DNA from: an uncultured Acidimicrobiales bacterium
GTDB taxonomy: Bacteria > Actinomycetota > Acidimicrobiia > Acidimicrobiales > SZUA-35
DNA: 64,000 nt
Assembly (NCBI GenBank): GCA_937922805.1
Contig: CALAJV010000011.1
Location: 124,001-188,000, forward strand
Reading direction: 5' to 3'
The position numbers and the translations under genes are program-made. The notes under the pieces were generated by a model. The model was not told where the DNA came from, did no database searches, and saw only the letters and a list, made by a program, of their open reading frames with translations. Below, piece after piece: positions 41,889 to 51,395 of this stretch; the first letter of the stretch is position 1, and the number at the start of each line of letters is the position of its first letter.

Positions 41889-42300
41889 CGAATGGAGCCT
41901 TTCAACTATTGCTCTGGGTATTTCGCGAATTGGGGGCATTGTTTCTAGGTCTGTCGTCTAGGTCTGTGGTCTAGCCAACAAAACGTTGGAGTCGAAGTTG
42001 CAGGTTCGACCGAACGTTTCGGCGCAAAACGGTTTGGTCTTGTTGAGACCTGTCAGACCAGGATCGACACCGAAAGACGGCGGCTTGAGACGCTGTCTGA
42101 AACTGAGTTATGTGATCCGGTTGGCCTATACGCTTCTAGGCATCTAGCCGAGGAAAATTTGAGAGTCGCCGGCGGCGTTGAGCTGCCGAAGATTGAGCGC
42201 ACCGAAAAAAGGTCTTACAAATAGGCGCAGCAAACTAGGCGCTAAGCGGCTGCTCTAGCGACCTTGGGACTAGCCCCGATGGTGGGTGTCTCGGTGGTGA
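41889..42300. other. Intergenic region upstream of the lipoprotein gene
   Basis: About 410 bases without a gene. It holds the 13-bp tandem repeat at 41944-41974 and two small hairpins (CCGAA-CGT-TTCGG near 42010-42022; GGTCT/AGACC at 42036-42050), presumably in the 5' leader or promoter of the surface cluster. Confidence 0.45.
41944..41974. repeat. 13-bp tandem repeat
   Basis: TCTAGGTCTGTCG, TCTAGGTCTGTGG and a partial third TCTAG, head to tail, about 60 bases upstream of the lipoprotein start. Could be a multi-copy regulator site or a slippage-prone repeat. Confidence 0.7.
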
Positions 42301-43374
42301 CTAAGGAGAACCAAGCGAGGTCAAGAATCGAGTGTTCTCGGCCTCACTACCGATCGTAACCCGGATGCCCTCACCGGAGAACGGACGGGTGACGACACCT
42401 TGTTTTTCTAGGTCGAGATGGATTTCGTCAGTCCGGTCACCCAGTGGGATGTACACAAAATTGGCATGGGCTTCAGGTAACTCCCAGCCCTGTTCCGTCA
42501 GCGAATCGATCACTCGCTGACGCTCGGCCATGATGCGGCTGATGTTTTCACCAATGATGTCCAGAGACTCAAGCGCGGCCAAAGCCCCGGCCTGGGCGGC
42601 GCTGTTGACGCTGAACGGAACGAGCACTTTGTCGATCTCGTTGACGATCTCCGGATCGGTGATGGCATAGCCAATACGGAGGCCAGCTAGACCATACGCC
42701 TTGGAAAACGTTCGGGTCACAACGAGATTGCGGTAGCGGGGGAGCAGATCTGTCACTGGGTCGCCAAAGGATGGGTTCGAGAACTCTTTGTATGCCTCGT
42801 CCACGACGACGATGACGTTGTTTGGAATCGCCTTCATTAGTGTTTCGATCTGGGCGGTTGATATGGCGGTACCGGTCGGATTGTTCGGGGTTGCCAACAG
42901 AATCATTTTCGTCTTGTCGGTTACCAAGTCGGCCACTGCTTTCATGTCAAAGGAATGGTTCAAAAGTGGCACCTTGACTGCGACGCCACCCATTACTTGG
43001 GCGTAGACCGGGTACGCCTCGAACGACAACCACGGAAATACAACTTCGTCGCCAGGATCGATGTAAACCAATCCGAGTTGTTGGAGAAGGCCAACGGATC
43101 CACATCCGACGGTGATTTGTTCGGTTGAAACGCCGATCCATCGGGCTAAAGCGGCTCGCAGCTCGGATGCTCGGTGATCGCCGTAGCGGTTTACCCCAGT
43201 CGATGCCTTTGTCACTGCATCGACCACGGCATCAGGGGTTTGATATGGATTCTCGTTCGAAGCGAGCTTGATAGCGTCGCTGATGCCGTGCTCCTCTTCG
43301 GCTTGTTTTGCCCCTTTGCCAGGGCGATACGGGGCCAAAGCTTGCACTGCTGGACGGACTTTCCCAATAGACAT
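42301..43374 (-). CDS. hisC: Histidinol-phosphate aminotransferase
   Basis: PLP-dependent fold I transaminase of histidine biosynthesis. Shows LASNENPYQTPDAV, the PNNPTGT substrate/cofactor segment, VVVDEAYKEF, and the PLP-lysine motif TRTFSKAYGLAGLRIGY, with RPFSGEGIRVTIGS near the end. 357 aa is normal. No other his gene is in the window, so it may also serve other aromatic substrates. A -10 box TACGGT ends 6 bases before the ATG, pointing to a leaderless mRNA. Divergent from the DUF3499 gene. Confidence 0.9.
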   Translation of the reverse strand: MSIGKVRPAVQALAPYRPGKGAKQAEEEHGISDAIKLASNENPYQTPDAVVDAVTKASTGVNRYGDHRASELRAALARWIGVSTEQITVGCGSVGLLQQLGLVYIDPGDEVVFPWLSFEAYPVYAQVMGGVAVKVPLLNHSFDMKAVADLVTDKTKMILLATPNNPTGTAISTAQIETLMKAIPNNVIVVVDEAYKEFSNPSFGDPVTDLLPRYRNLVVTRTFSKAYGLAGLRIGYAITDPEIVNEIDKVLVPFSVNSAAQAGALAALESLDIIGENISRIMAERQRVIDSLTEQGWELPEAHANFVYIPLGDRTDEIHLDLEKQGVVTRPFSGEGIRVTIGSEAENTRFLTSLGSP

Positions 43375-43380
43375 GGTGTT

Positions 43381-43481
43381 ACCGTATCGCCTCGCTAGTT
43401 GCCCGTCGCCCGATGGTTGTAATCGAAATTGGAACTAAAAAACAAGGTAACACAGAAGGAATCGCGAAAGGATGCTAGTTT
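43381..43481. promoter_or_regulatory. Divergent leaderless promoters (hisC / DUF3499)
   Basis: Minus strand: TACGGT (43386-43381), 6 bases, ATG of hisC. Plus strand: TAGTTT (43476-43481), 6 bases, GTG of the DUF3499 gene. Neither start has a Shine-Dalgarno sequence. No strong -35 boxes are evident. Confidence 0.5.
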
Positions 43482-43487
43482 GAGACC

Positions 43488-44216
43488 GTGAGATTTCTTT
43501 GCGGTCGGCCCGGATGTGGCCAGGAATCGACGGCGACGTTGCAAATCGACGCTCCGTCGACAACGGTCTCCTTAGTCGACCCGCGAATTAGTCGAGATGG
43601 AGTGCCATTGTGCGCCCGTCATGCTGATGCCACTAGCCCACCTTTGGGCTGGTCAATGAACGATCTTCGAAGTCGTAGCCGATCATTGGCAGCAGTAGCC
43701 GACGAAGTCGTTAGTCCTCGTTCTACTCCGCCTCGGGTTCGGCCAGAAGAAGCGTCTAGCAATTCTCGATCGTCGGCCCAACGGATGTCGCGGCGTCAAT
43801 CGATCGAGGAACGGGCTCGGCGAGACAACGATGCCAAGCCCGACTCTAGCGACGAGAGTAACCAGCAAGCAGCGGCTCAAAAGAACGGCCAACGTTTATC
43901 CAAGAAACAACGGCGCGCTGCTCGCGCCGCCCAGCGGGCCAAAGAGCGGCAAGGCACAGTCGACGCCCCAGCGAGTGAGGTTGCCGAGACCGGCAACGCC
44001 GCTTCCCGTCCCAGCGCGAGCCGGAACGGGAAAGGTATCGATGCTGACTCGGCCAGCGGAGTGCCGACTAGGCCAAACCGACGCCGAGAAACCGAAGAAG
44101 AGCCAGCGGATGAAGAGAAATTCCCGTGGCACTTCCAATTCGATGACGACGAGCCCGATCAGCTCCAAGCGTCGAGCCCGCTGTTGTCGCGAGCCTTCCG
44201 AGCCACAATCGGTTAA
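43488..44216 (+). CDS. DUF3499 zinc-ribbon protein with disordered tail
   Basis: The first ~65 residues match DUF3499, an actinobacterial family with a Cys/His zinc site: FLCGRPGCGQESTATLQI and VPLCARHADATSPPLGW. The remaining ~175 residues are Lys/Arg/Glu/Ser-rich and predicted disordered (SKKQRRAARAAQRAKERQG), with an acidic end. Function unknown in the family. GTG start at 43488 follows a TAGTTT -10 box by 6 bases. Confidence 0.82.
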   Translation: MRFLCGRPGCGQESTATLQIDAPSTTVSLVDPRISRDGVPLCARHADATSPPLGWSMNDLRSRSRSLAAVADEVVSPRSTPPRVRPEEASSNSRSSAQRMSRRQSIEERARRDNDAKPDSSDESNQQAAAQKNGQRLSKKQRRAARAAQRAKERQGTVDAPASEVAETGNAASRPSASRNGKGIDADSASGVPTRPNRRRETEEEPADEEKFPWHFQFDDDEPDQLQASSPLLSRAFRATIG

Positions 44217-44242
44217 ACCTGTCAGTTCACCTCAACAGGTTT
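44215..44242. terminator. Bidirectional hairpin between convergent genes
   Basis: AAACCTGT / ACAGGTTT, a perfect 8-bp stem with a 12-base loop, spans the gap between the DUF3499 stop and the gcvP stop. Symmetric placement suggests it serves both genes. Confidence 0.6.
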
Positions 44243-44244
44243 GA

Positions 44245-47124
44245 TTACTGGTACATCTCGAGCGGAGGGCAAGAACACGCCAGGTTTCGATCGCCGTGAG
44301 CGTTGTTGACTCGCCCCACTGGTGGGAAGTACTTGTCGGCGCTCATTCCGGGCAGAGGAAATGCGGCTTGCTGCCGTGAGTAACTTCGGTCCCAGGTATC
44401 TGACAACAACGTCGCCGCCGTGTGAGGAGCGTTGCGTAAGATGCTGTTGTCGGCGTCGCCGCCGTCAGCGGCAACCGCATCGATCTCAGCCCGAATAGCG
44501 ATCATGGCATCACAGAACCGCTCAATCTCAGCGAGACTCTCAGATTCCGTTGGTTCAATCATTAGCGTCCCCGCTACTGGGAATGACATTGTTGGGGCGT
44601 GAAAGCCATAGTCGGCGAGTCGTTTCGCCACATCGTCGTTGGTTACTCCGGTCTCGGCGTCGATCGCCCGTAAATCGATAATGCACTCGTGGGCCACCAG
44701 ACCCTTGTTGCCGGTATACAACACTGGGTAGTGCCCTTGGAGACGAAAGGCGATGTAGTTGGCCGCTAGGACGGCACCTTCGGTCGCTCGGCGTAGCCCA
44801 TCGGGCCCCATCATCTGGATGTACATCCACGAAATCGGCAAAATTCCGGCCGACCCCCAAGGTGCCGCCGATACAACCGGTCCGTTCCCGGCTCGTTCGT
44901 CTTTGACCACTGGGTGGCCAGGAAGATACGGAGCTAGATGTTTAGCAACCCCTACCGGGCCGACGCCGGGTCCACCTCCGCCGTGGGGGATGCAGAATGT
45001 CTTATGTAAGTTCAAATGGCTGACATCAGAACCGAAAGATCCTGGCTTGGCAACCCCGACCAAGGCGTTCAAGTTGGCGCCGTCGGTATACACCTGGCCG
45101 CCCGCATTGTGAACCAGCTCACAGACCTCGCCTACCGTAGCTTCGTAGACCCCATGGGTTGACGGATAGGTGATCATCAGAGCGGCCAGATCCGTCGCAT
45201 GATTCTCGATCTTTTGTCGAAGATCGTCCATGTCAACGTTGCCGCTCTCGTCGCAGGCAACAACAACAACCTTCATACCAGCCAGCACCGCTGAGGCCGC
45301 GTTAGTCCCATGGGCCGATGCTGGGATGAGGCAGACAGTTCGTTGGTCGTCGCCGTTCGCATGATGCCAGGCCCGAATAGCCAACAGTCCAGCGTATTCA
45401 CCCTGACTACCCGCGTTCGGTTGGAGCGAAACCTGGTCGTATCCGGTGATTTCGGTGAGAGCGTCTTCCACCTCGGCGATGAGTTGTCGGTACCCAACGG
45501 TTTGGCTATCTGGGGCGAATGGGTGGATGTTGGCGAACTCGGGCCATGAGATTGGCTCCATTTCAGCCGCTGCGTTGAGCTTCATCGTGCAGGAGCCCAG
45601 TGGAATCATTGTCCGATCAAGGGCCAGGTCCCGGTCGCTTAGCTTCCGCAACCATCGAAGCATTTCGTGTTCAGTGTGATATCGGCTGAAATTCGGGTGA
45701 GTAAGGAATCGGCTGGTTCGGCGCAACGCTTCGGGAAGAACGCTTTTGCCCGACTCGGGTGTCGGGGTTGGACTAGCTCCGTCGGCGAAGATAGCGATCA
45801 AATCGTCGACCAACTCGGGAGTAGACGTCTCGTCGAGAGACAGCCCGACATGGTCGCTGTCGATAGGTCGCAAATTTATCTGTCGGGCTGCGGCCGCCTG
45901 AACAATCTGATCAGCTTTACCCGGTGTAGCAACGGTGAGGGTGTCGAAAAAGTGATCTTGGGATCTAAACCCGACCGCAGTCAAGCCGGCGGCCAGCGAA
46001 CACGTCAACTGATGAATCCGCTGGGCAATAGCAGTTAGACCTTCAGGGCCATGCCATGCGGCGTAGGCAGCGGCCACGTTGGCAAGCAAGGCCTGGGCAG
46101 TGCAAATATTGGACGTAGCTTTTTCTCGCCGAATGTGTTGTTCTCGGGTTTGAAGGGCAAGGCGATACGCCGGGTTACCTTCGCTGTCGATAGATACGCC
46201 GACGAGCCGGCCGGGCAAGGTTCGAGCATGCTTGTGAGCAGTTGCGATGAACCCAGCGTGTGGACCTCCGAAACCTAAAGGAACGCCGAATCGCTGAGCG
46301 GACCCAACCACAATGTCAGCTCCGAGTTCACCTGGTGGAGTTATGAGCGTGCACGCTAACAGATCGGTGGTGACCGCGACCAACGAGTTTGCTTGATGTA
46401 GCCGTTCAATTAGCGGCCCCAGATCGGTGACTGTTCCCGAAGATCCAGGCTGGGCCAAAATGGCTCCGTAAAACTGATCGATCGCATCGTTGACTAGCTC
46501 AGTCTGGGGGTCGCCGATCACTAACTCGATACCAAGCGGGTTAGCTCGGGTCTCAATTACACCAATTGTTTGAGGGTGGCAGTCTTGATCGACAAAGAAT
46601 TTGTCCCGTTCGGATTTGTCGATTCGACGCAACATAGTCATCGCTTCGGCTGCAGCGGTTGCCTCGTCGAGCATCGACGCGTTTGCAACTTCGCAGCCGA
46701 CCAAGTCAGCGACCATGGTCTGAAACATCAACAGCATCTCCAACCGGCCTTGGCTGATTTCCGGCTGATACGGCGTGTATGAGGTGTACCACGCTGGGTT
46801 CTCGACCATGTTCCGACGAATAACAGCCGGGGTAATGCAGTCGTTCCAACCGGTCCCAATGAGTGAGGTGAAGACTTTGTTCTGGCTGGCAATGTCAGCT
46901 AGCCGTTTGAGTGCCTCTTGTTCGGTTAACGCAGCAGGTATGTCGAGCAGGCTGGAGTCAACGATGCTATCTGGCACTGCGGTTTCCAACAGTTCGCTGG
47001 CGGTGGAATAACCAAGTTCGGCGAGCATCTTGGTTCGGTCGTGATCATCCAATCCAATGTGTCTCCGGGCGAAATTGTCATCAAAGGTGCTGTCAACGTT
47101 GTTATCTGAACTGGTGCTACTCAT
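44245..47124 (-). CDS. gcvP: Glycine dehydrogenase (decarboxylating), P-protein
   Basis: Full-length single-chain P-protein (959 aa) of the glycine cleavage system, which decarboxylates glycine on PLP and passes the aminomethyl group to the H-protein lipoyl arm. Both halves are present: [19 protein letters not shown] at the N-terminus, [20 protein letters not shown] at the junction, [16 protein letters not shown], and the PLP-lysine in [21 protein letters not shown] lies about 8 bases before the ATG. Downstream of gcvT under the same glycine riboswitch, with a 135-base gap that contains a tandem repeat. gcvH is not in the window. Confidence 0.96.
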   Translation of the reverse strand: MSSTSSDNNVDSTFDDNFARRHIGLDDHDRTKMLAELGYSTASELLETAVPDSIVDSSLLDIPAALTEQEALKRLADIASQNKVFTSLIGTGWNDCITPAVIRRNMVENPAWYTSYTPYQPEISQGRLEMLLMFQTMVADLVGCEVANASMLDEATAAAEAMTMLRRIDKSERDKFFVDQDCHPQTIGVIETRANPLGIELVIGDPQTELVNDAIDQFYGAILAQPGSSGTVTDLGPLIERLHQANSLVAVTTDLLACTLITPPGELGADIVVGSAQRFGVPLGFGGPHAGFIATAHKHARTLPGRLVGVSIDSEGNPAYRLALQTREQHIRREKATSNICTAQALLANVAAAYAAWHGPEGLTAIAQRIHQLTCSLAAGLTAVGFRSQDHFFDTLTVATPGKADQIVQAAAARQINLRPIDSDHVGLSLDETSTPELVDDLIAIFADGASPTPTPESGKSVLPEALRRTSRFLTHPNFSRYHTEHEMLRWLRKLSDRDLALDRTMIPLGSCTMKLNAAAEMEPISWPEFANIHPFAPDSQTVGYRQLIAEVEDALTEITGYDQVSLQPNAGSQGEYAGLLAIRAWHHANGDDQRTVCLIPASAHGTNAASAVLAGMKVVVVACDESGNVDMDDLRQKIENHATDLAALMITYPSTHGVYEATVGEVCELVHNAGGQVYTDGANLNALVGVAKPGSFGSDVSHLNLHKTFCIPHGGGGPGVGPVGVAKHLAPYLPGHPVVKDERAGNGPVVSAAPWGSAGILPISWMYIQMMGPDGLRRATEGAVLAANYIAFRLQGHYPVLYTGNKGLVAHECIIDLRAIDAETGVTNDDVAKRLADYGFHAPTMSFPVAGTLMIEPTESESLAEIERFCDAMIAIRAEIDAVAADGGDADNSILRNAPHTAATLLSDTWDRSYSRQQAAFPLPGMSADKYFPPVGRVNNAHGDRNLACSCPPLEMYQ

Positions 47125-47174
47125 AGCTGTGCCTCACTGTCGTCAAGGTTTCAAGATCTGCTACTGATTGATTG

Positions 47175-47202
47175 AACGTGTCTGACTAAACGTGTCTGAC
47201 TA
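47175..47202. repeat. 14-bp tandem repeat between gcvT and gcvP
   Basis: Two identical units AACGTGTCTGACTA head to tail, followed by a degenerate third (AAAGGGTCTGCT). Located in the gcvT-gcvP spacer. Confidence 0.75.
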
Positions 47203-47259
47203 AAAGGGTCTGCTTGAATTGTTGGTTGAACGGCTATTCTCAGCTGCCCGCGGCGTTAG

Positions 47260-48399
47260 TTAGCGACGGTAATTGTGGGGAGCGAACGGCAGCTCGCTAA
47301 CTGTGCATTGAACTTCTTTGCCCCGAACGTCGGCGACTAGTTCGGTGCCGATGGTCGCTAGCCCGGGGGACACGTAACCCATCGCAACCGGTCGGTCGAC
47401 TGTTGGCCCAAACCCGCCGCTAGATACAAACCCAGCGCCTTCACCGTCGATCGTCGTTAGAGCCGCTCCATCTCGAACTGGTCGTCGACCTTGGGGAGCT
47501 ATCCCGACTCGAATTCGGGTAGGTCCAGTCTCCAATTCCGTCTGAATTCGGGCTGATCCTAAGAAGTCGCCCGCCTCTCGACGTCGTTTCGGCATCGTCC
47601 ACCGAAGGTCGGCCTCCACCGGACTAATTTCGGTAGTCAGGTCGTTGCCATAGAGGCAAAGGCCCGCTTCGAGACGAAGCGTGTCGCGGGCCCCAAGCCC
47701 CACCGGACGAACAGCTGGATGATCGAGCAGACGCCGGGCCAGTTGGTCGGCATTGTCGGAGGCAACGGCGATCTCGAAGCCGTCTTCGCCGGTGTACCCG
47801 GATCGGCCGATTGCCACTTGGATACCAAAGAGTTCCGACATGCGATTATCGAGAAAGACGTCGTTGGCGATACCGGCATCTTCGGGCAACAAAACTTCAG
47901 CAGATTTAGGTCCTTGCAGAGCGATGAGCGAAATGTCTGTTTTCTCGACGATGTCGACACCAGTCAGGTGTTGGCTGAGAAATTGTAGATCTTCGGTTCG
48001 ACGCGATGCGTTCGAGACCATAGTTAGGTGACTGCCCCAATTGGTGACGATGAAATCATCGACGATTCCGCCGCTTTCGTTGGTTAATAGGCCGTACCGT
48101 TGTCGCCCAACATCAACCGTAGTTATTCCAGCTGGGGTGACCTTTTCCAGCTGAGCGGCGGCGTCATCGCCATGAAGTTCAAGCACCGCCATGTGGGAAA
48201 CGTCAAATAGTCCGGCGTTGCTACGGCACCACTGGTGTTCGGCAATCACTCCGTCGAACTGAATGGGCATGTCCCAACCGGCGAACGGCACCATTTTCGC
48301 ACCCAGTTCAAAATGGAGTTGATGTAACGCAGTCATCGCAACTGGTTGATCCTCAACCGGGAGTGAATCATGCGGTGGGTTGGGGAGTGAATCTGACAT
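47260..48399 (-). CDS. gcvT: Aminomethyltransferase, T-protein of glycine cleavage
   Basis: Folate-dependent enzyme that releases ammonia and makes 5,10-methylene-THF from the H-protein intermediate. TALHQLHFELGAKMVPFAGWDMPIQF near the N-terminus, the folate/catalytic segment SNAGLFDVSHM, and IGRSGYTGEDGFEI are all present; the C-terminal barrel is complete. ATG 48399 (MSDSLPNPP, 379 aa) is chosen: it has GAGGTG at 5 bases, whereas the frame extending to 48594 runs through the riboswitch. Translation is probably controlled by that riboswitch. Confidence 0.95.
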   Translation of the reverse strand: MSDSLPNPPHDSLPVEDQPVAMTALHQLHFELGAKMVPFAGWDMPIQFDGVIAEHQWCRSNAGLFDVSHMAVLELHGDDAAAQLEKVTPAGITTVDVGRQRYGLLTNESGGIVDDFIVTNWGSHLTMVSNASRRTEDLQFLSQHLTGVDIVEKTDISLIALQGPKSAEVLLPEDAGIANDVFLDNRMSELFGIQVAIGRSGYTGEDGFEIAVASDNADQLARRLLDHPAVRPVGLGARDTLRLEAGLCLYGNDLTTEISPVEADLRWTMPKRRREAGDFLGSARIQTELETGPTRIRVGIAPQGRRPVRDGAALTTIDGEGAGFVSSGGFGPTVDRPVAMGYVSPGLATIGTELVADVRGKEVQCTVSELPFAPHNYRR

Positions 48400-48402
48400 G
48401 TT

Positions 48403-48442
48403 GGCACCTCGTTGTGGGGTCGATTGACCGAACCGTGGTGCC
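48403..48442 (-). promoter_or_regulatory. Riboswitch expression platform sequestering the gcvT ribosome site
   Basis: On the minus strand GGCACC (48442-48437), directly after the second aptamer, is complementary to GGTGCC (48408-48403), which contains the Shine-Dalgarno GAGGTG of gcvT. Pairing would hide the ribosome site, so control is likely at translation. No T-run terminator is seen. Confidence 0.6.
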
Positions 48443-48444
48443 CC

Positions 48445-48527
48445 CTCTGTCATCGATGCCTGAGAGATTTCGGACCGATCGGCCCTTTCCCCTTCGGCGG
48501 CTGGCTTAGTGCCAACACTCTCCAGAG
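48445..48527 (-). promoter_or_regulatory. Glycine riboswitch, second aptamer
   Basis: Read on the minus strand: P1 CTCTG/CAGAG, GGAGAG, the conserved CCGCCGAAGGGG core and ATCTCTCAGGCA. These are the gcvT-element signature blocks in order. Confidence 0.88.
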
Positions 48528-48541
48528 TTGCCATTGGTGAC

Positions 48542-48615
48542 GCGGTACCTGTTACCTGAGAGTTTCCGGGGCGGTTGCTCCTTCGGTGGGCCAACCAGGT
48601 TGGCCTCTCTCCCGC
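48542..48615 (-). promoter_or_regulatory. Glycine riboswitch, first aptamer
   Basis: Read on the minus strand: GCGGGAGAG, CACCGAAGGAGCAA, ACTCTCAGGTAACAGGTACCGC, with P1 GCGG/CCGC. Together with the downstream aptamer, after a 14-base linker, it forms the classical tandem glycine sensor in front of gcvT-gcvP. Confidence 0.9.
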
Positions 48616-48825
48616 ATCGCCGTTAGGCGCATTATTTGTAATCGATATAGCGATTCAAAACTGCTAATCACAGAACTGATCAACCATCAGGGTAGCAGGA
48701 GAAAAGAGTTGGGCGGGATGTTCACAGTTGAGGTCGACAACGCACCCGACAACGTACCGTCCACAACGGTGTTGGCCGGGCTAAGAACCGAGCAGATCAG
48801 CCAATTGTTTCCTAGAGTGATTCTT

Positions 48826-49422
48826 ATGAATGAAGCTAACCGCACGTCTGGATCACCACTGCTCGACCCGGTTTTCATCGATCGCTGGTCGCCCAGGTCG
48901 TTCGCTGATACTCCCGTCTCCGACGAGCAACTAGCCGCCTTGTTTGAAGCGGCTCGATGGTCTCCCAGCTGGATGAACAACCAACCCTGGTTGTTCCTCT
49001 ACGAAACTGATGGCCCTGATCGAGCCGACATGGAAGCGATTATCTCCGAATTCAACCGTTCATGGGCCAGTGCTGCCCCGGTGATCGGACTAGTTGTTTC
49101 ACGGCCTGGAGTAGAAGGATTTATGGCTCGAACGGCCGAGTTCGACACCGGCGCCGCCACGATGGCGTTTACTCATCAAGCAACCAAGCTTGGACTTGCT
49201 GTTCACCTCATGGGTGGAATTGAACTTGATCTAGCCTACGAAAAAACTGGACTTGACCGAGAAACCGCCAACATCTTGTGCGGTTTCGCCCTTGGTCATC
49301 AGGGCGACGGCACCAATTTGTCTGAGAAACATCAAGCCCAAGAAAAGCCAAGCCCCCGAATGTCGGCTGCTGCCTTTGCCTTCAAGGGGCTTAAGGCAGC
49401 TGACCGACCCTCGGAGGGCTAG
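48826..49422 (+). CDS. Nitroreductase family protein
   Basis: FMN-dependent nitroreductase fold. FIDRWSPRSFADTPVSDEQLAALFEAARWSPSWMNNQPWLF carries the phosphate-binding Arg-Ser and the SxxNxQPW signature; LGLAVHLMGGIELD and ILCGFALGHQGD follow. 199 aa from ATG 48826, the usual family length. A longer frame to 48586 overlaps the riboswitch and is rejected; ATG 48718 is possible. TAGAGT lies 7 bases before 48826, suggesting a leaderless start. Natural substrate unknown. Confidence 0.85.
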   Translation: MNEANRTSGSPLLDPVFIDRWSPRSFADTPVSDEQLAALFEAARWSPSWMNNQPWLFLYETDGPDRADMEAIISEFNRSWASAAPVIGLVVSRPGVEGFMARTAEFDTGAATMAFTHQATKLGLAVHLMGGIELDLAYEKTGLDRETANILCGFALGHQGDGTNLSEKHQAQEKPSPRMSAAAFAFKGLKAADRPSEG

Positions 49423-49450
49423 CTTTCGTCGTTGTGGCTGCTCGGAAGAT

Positions 49451-50500
49451 CTACTTTCGGGAGTTCATTAACGGCATTACTTTGGCCCCGAACTCTTCGG
49501 TTGCTACTGGGTAGTCATCGAAGACGCACATCACACCTTTGACTCCGTTGATCTCGGAGACTTCGTCGAGCTTGGCGGCAATAGTGGCATGGCTACCGAC
49601 GATCGGACCGATGTTTAGATTGAAGGCGCCCTGCATTTCGGTGATTTTCTCGGCAGTCGCTCCGGCGGTGTCGAGCTCGGCTTGGCCAGTCATGAACTTG
49701 ATGGCTTCGAGATCGGCCCCATCTTTGTAGCTCTGCCATTTGGCTTCGGCTTCTTGGTCAGTCTCGCCCATGGTGATCTGGAACAACACATAGACACCTA
49801 CATCGCGGCCGCTAGCTTCGGCCGCAGTCATCAAACGACTCGCATCGTTGCGGACTACATCAAGGTCGCTAGTGCCGATGATGAACTGGTAGTCGCCGTA
49901 GTCAGCGCAGAACTGCATCCCTCGGTCGGATTGTCCGGCGCATACCAGCGGAACTCCACCGTTCTTAGGTGGTGGTGAGAGACGGCAATCGTCCATCTGG
50001 AAATGCTCGCCTTTGAGGTCGCTTACGCCAGTCGACCAAAGTTCTTTCATGATGGTTACGTATTCGGTGGCGTAATCGTAGCGTTTTTCGTAGTACCAGT
50101 CGCCGGGCCAGACACCCATCTGGGAGTATTCGATCTGGTTCCAGCCCGACACGATGTTGATTCCAAATCGTCCGCCGGAGATGTCGTCGATAGTTGAGGC
50201 CATGCGGGCTACCATCGCTGGCTCCATTGTTGGCAGAGCAACGGACGCGAACAAGTTGATCTTTTCGGTAACAGCGGCCAGTCCGGCCATGAGGCTGAAC
50301 GATTCGAGGTTGTGATCCCAGAATTCGGTGTCGCCACCAAAGCCCCGTAGTTTCACCATGCTGAGAAGAAACTCGAAGCCAGCCGCTTCGGCTTTCTCCG
50401 CCGTAGTTCGGTTGAGGTCGAAGCTTGGCATGTATTGCGGAGCGTTCTTCGACATCATCCAGCCGTTATTACCAATGGGAATGAAAATACCTAGGTCCAT
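49451..50500 (-). CDS. RutA-like FMN-dependent LLM monooxygenase
   Basis: Closely resembles pyrimidine oxygenase RutA, which opens the uracil ring with a flavin-N5-peroxide: DLGIFIPIGNNGWMMS, PSFDLNRTTAEKAEAAGFEF, KLRGFGGDTEFWDHNLESF, ARMASTIDDISGGRFGIN, VSGWNQIEYSQMGVWPGDWYY, VPLVCAGQSDRGMQFCADY. 350 aa from ATG 50500 (a GTG five codons upstream is possible). It may act on uracil or another N-heterocycle or amide. The next gene upstream on the same strand encodes a cysteine amidohydrolase, as in rut operons, but other rut genes are absent. Confidence 0.82.
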   Translation of the reverse strand: MDLGIFIPIGNNGWMMSKNAPQYMPSFDLNRTTAEKAEAAGFEFLLSMVKLRGFGGDTEFWDHNLESFSLMAGLAAVTEKINLFASVALPTMEPAMVARMASTIDDISGGRFGINIVSGWNQIEYSQMGVWPGDWYYEKRYDYATEYVTIMKELWSTGVSDLKGEHFQMDDCRLSPPPKNGGVPLVCAGQSDRGMQFCADYGDYQFIIGTSDLDVVRNDASRLMTAAEASGRDVGVYVLFQITMGETDQEAEAKWQSYKDGADLEAIKFMTGQAELDTAGATAEKITEMQGAFNLNIGPIVGSHATIAAKLDEVSEINGVKGVMCVFDDYPVATEEFGAKVMPLMNSRK

Positions 50501-50625
50501 ACCATTGCATAGCACGAATTGTTACCGGGCAACAGCGGGAGCTAAGGACGATCCGCTCGAGACCCCATAGTCACTCGTCACCGCTTATCAGCACCTGTTG
50601 TCATCGCTACTCCGAACTAGCGCTG

Positions 50626-51249
50626 CTAGGTGAGTGAGTGGAGGTAGCGAATCGCATCAGCCTCGTCGATGACGTCGGCGTATTTGGCTTGCAGGTCGAA
50701 TAGGTTCGCCTCGTGAACGCTGTCGGTTCGATCGCCGACGGCATCTCGGACAACGAAAGGTACAAAGCCTGCTGCCGAAGCGTCGGTGGCGGTAGCTCGG
50801 ACGCATCCGCTAGTCGAAACTCCGACTACGAGGATTGAGTCGATTGAAAGTGATCGAAGTTGGGCAGCCAGTGTGGTGTCATGAAACCCGGACGCGTGTT
50901 GTTTCGTGACAACGATTTCGTTCGAAGCGGGGTTCAGGCCGTCGAGCCAATCAGCTAGTGGATTGCCGCGGTCGAACGACGTTAGCGCCCCGACTTTTTG
51001 GTACCAGATGCTTTTCGTATCTGGTTCGAATTCGACTCGTGTCCACGCCACCTCGATTTTGGCGGTGCGGGCAGCGTCAACTAGTCGGCTGACCGATTCA
51101 GCCACATCGGGTCGGCCAAGATCAAGAATCGACGATGGTGTGAAATAGGCCCGACACATATCGACGACAACTAGTGCAGGATTCCTACCAAAGTCGGTAG
51201 AGCGACCGAAGCCAGCGGCGGCATAGCTTTGTTCGGTTGCAAGGTCCAT
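50626..51249 (-). CDS. Isochorismatase-fold cysteine amidohydrolase
   Basis: Catalytic triad Asp30 (ALVVVDMCRAYF), Lys116 (EIVVTKQHASGF) and Cys149 (VGVSTSGCVRATATDA). The SGCVRAT context is closer to N-carbamoylsarcosine amidohydrolases than to nicotinamidases, and the enzyme should hydrolyse a carbamoyl or amide group. 207 aa. The start ATG 51249 follows TATCTT by 6 bases (leaderless). Precedes the RutA-like gene by about 125 bases on the same strand, so the pair may act in sequence as RutA-RutB do. Confidence 0.85.
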   Translation of the reverse strand: MDLATEQSYAAAGFGRSTDFGRNPALVVVDMCRAYFTPSSILDLGRPDVAESVSRLVDAARTAKIEVAWTRVEFEPDTKSIWYQKVGALTSFDRGNPLADWLDGLNPASNEIVVTKQHASGFHDTTLAAQLRSLSIDSILVVGVSTSGCVRATATDASAAGFVPFVVRDAVGDRTDSVHEANLFDLQAKYADVIDEADAIRYLHSLT

Positions 51250-51255
51250 GGCCTA

Positions 51256-51261
51256 AAGATA
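51256..51261 (-). promoter_or_regulatory. -10 box of a leaderless promoter (amidohydrolase)
   Basis: TATCTT on the minus strand, 6 bases before the ATG at 51249, no Shine-Dalgarno sequence. Confidence 0.5.
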
Positions 51262-51395
51262 CGGCCTCTGGCTGGTAGCCGCCACTGCTTGCCCGTTCGA
51301 AATGCGCCAGGTACGTTGAGCTCGCCAGTAGGTATGCCACAGCGCTGGAAGAAGCCAGTGCCTAGTTCGCAATTTGCGATTGGGGTATTGTCTTC

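Noticed and set aside
48400..48594. N-terminal extension of GcvT
   Set aside because: It translates the glycine riboswitch; a good ribosome site supports the start at 48399.
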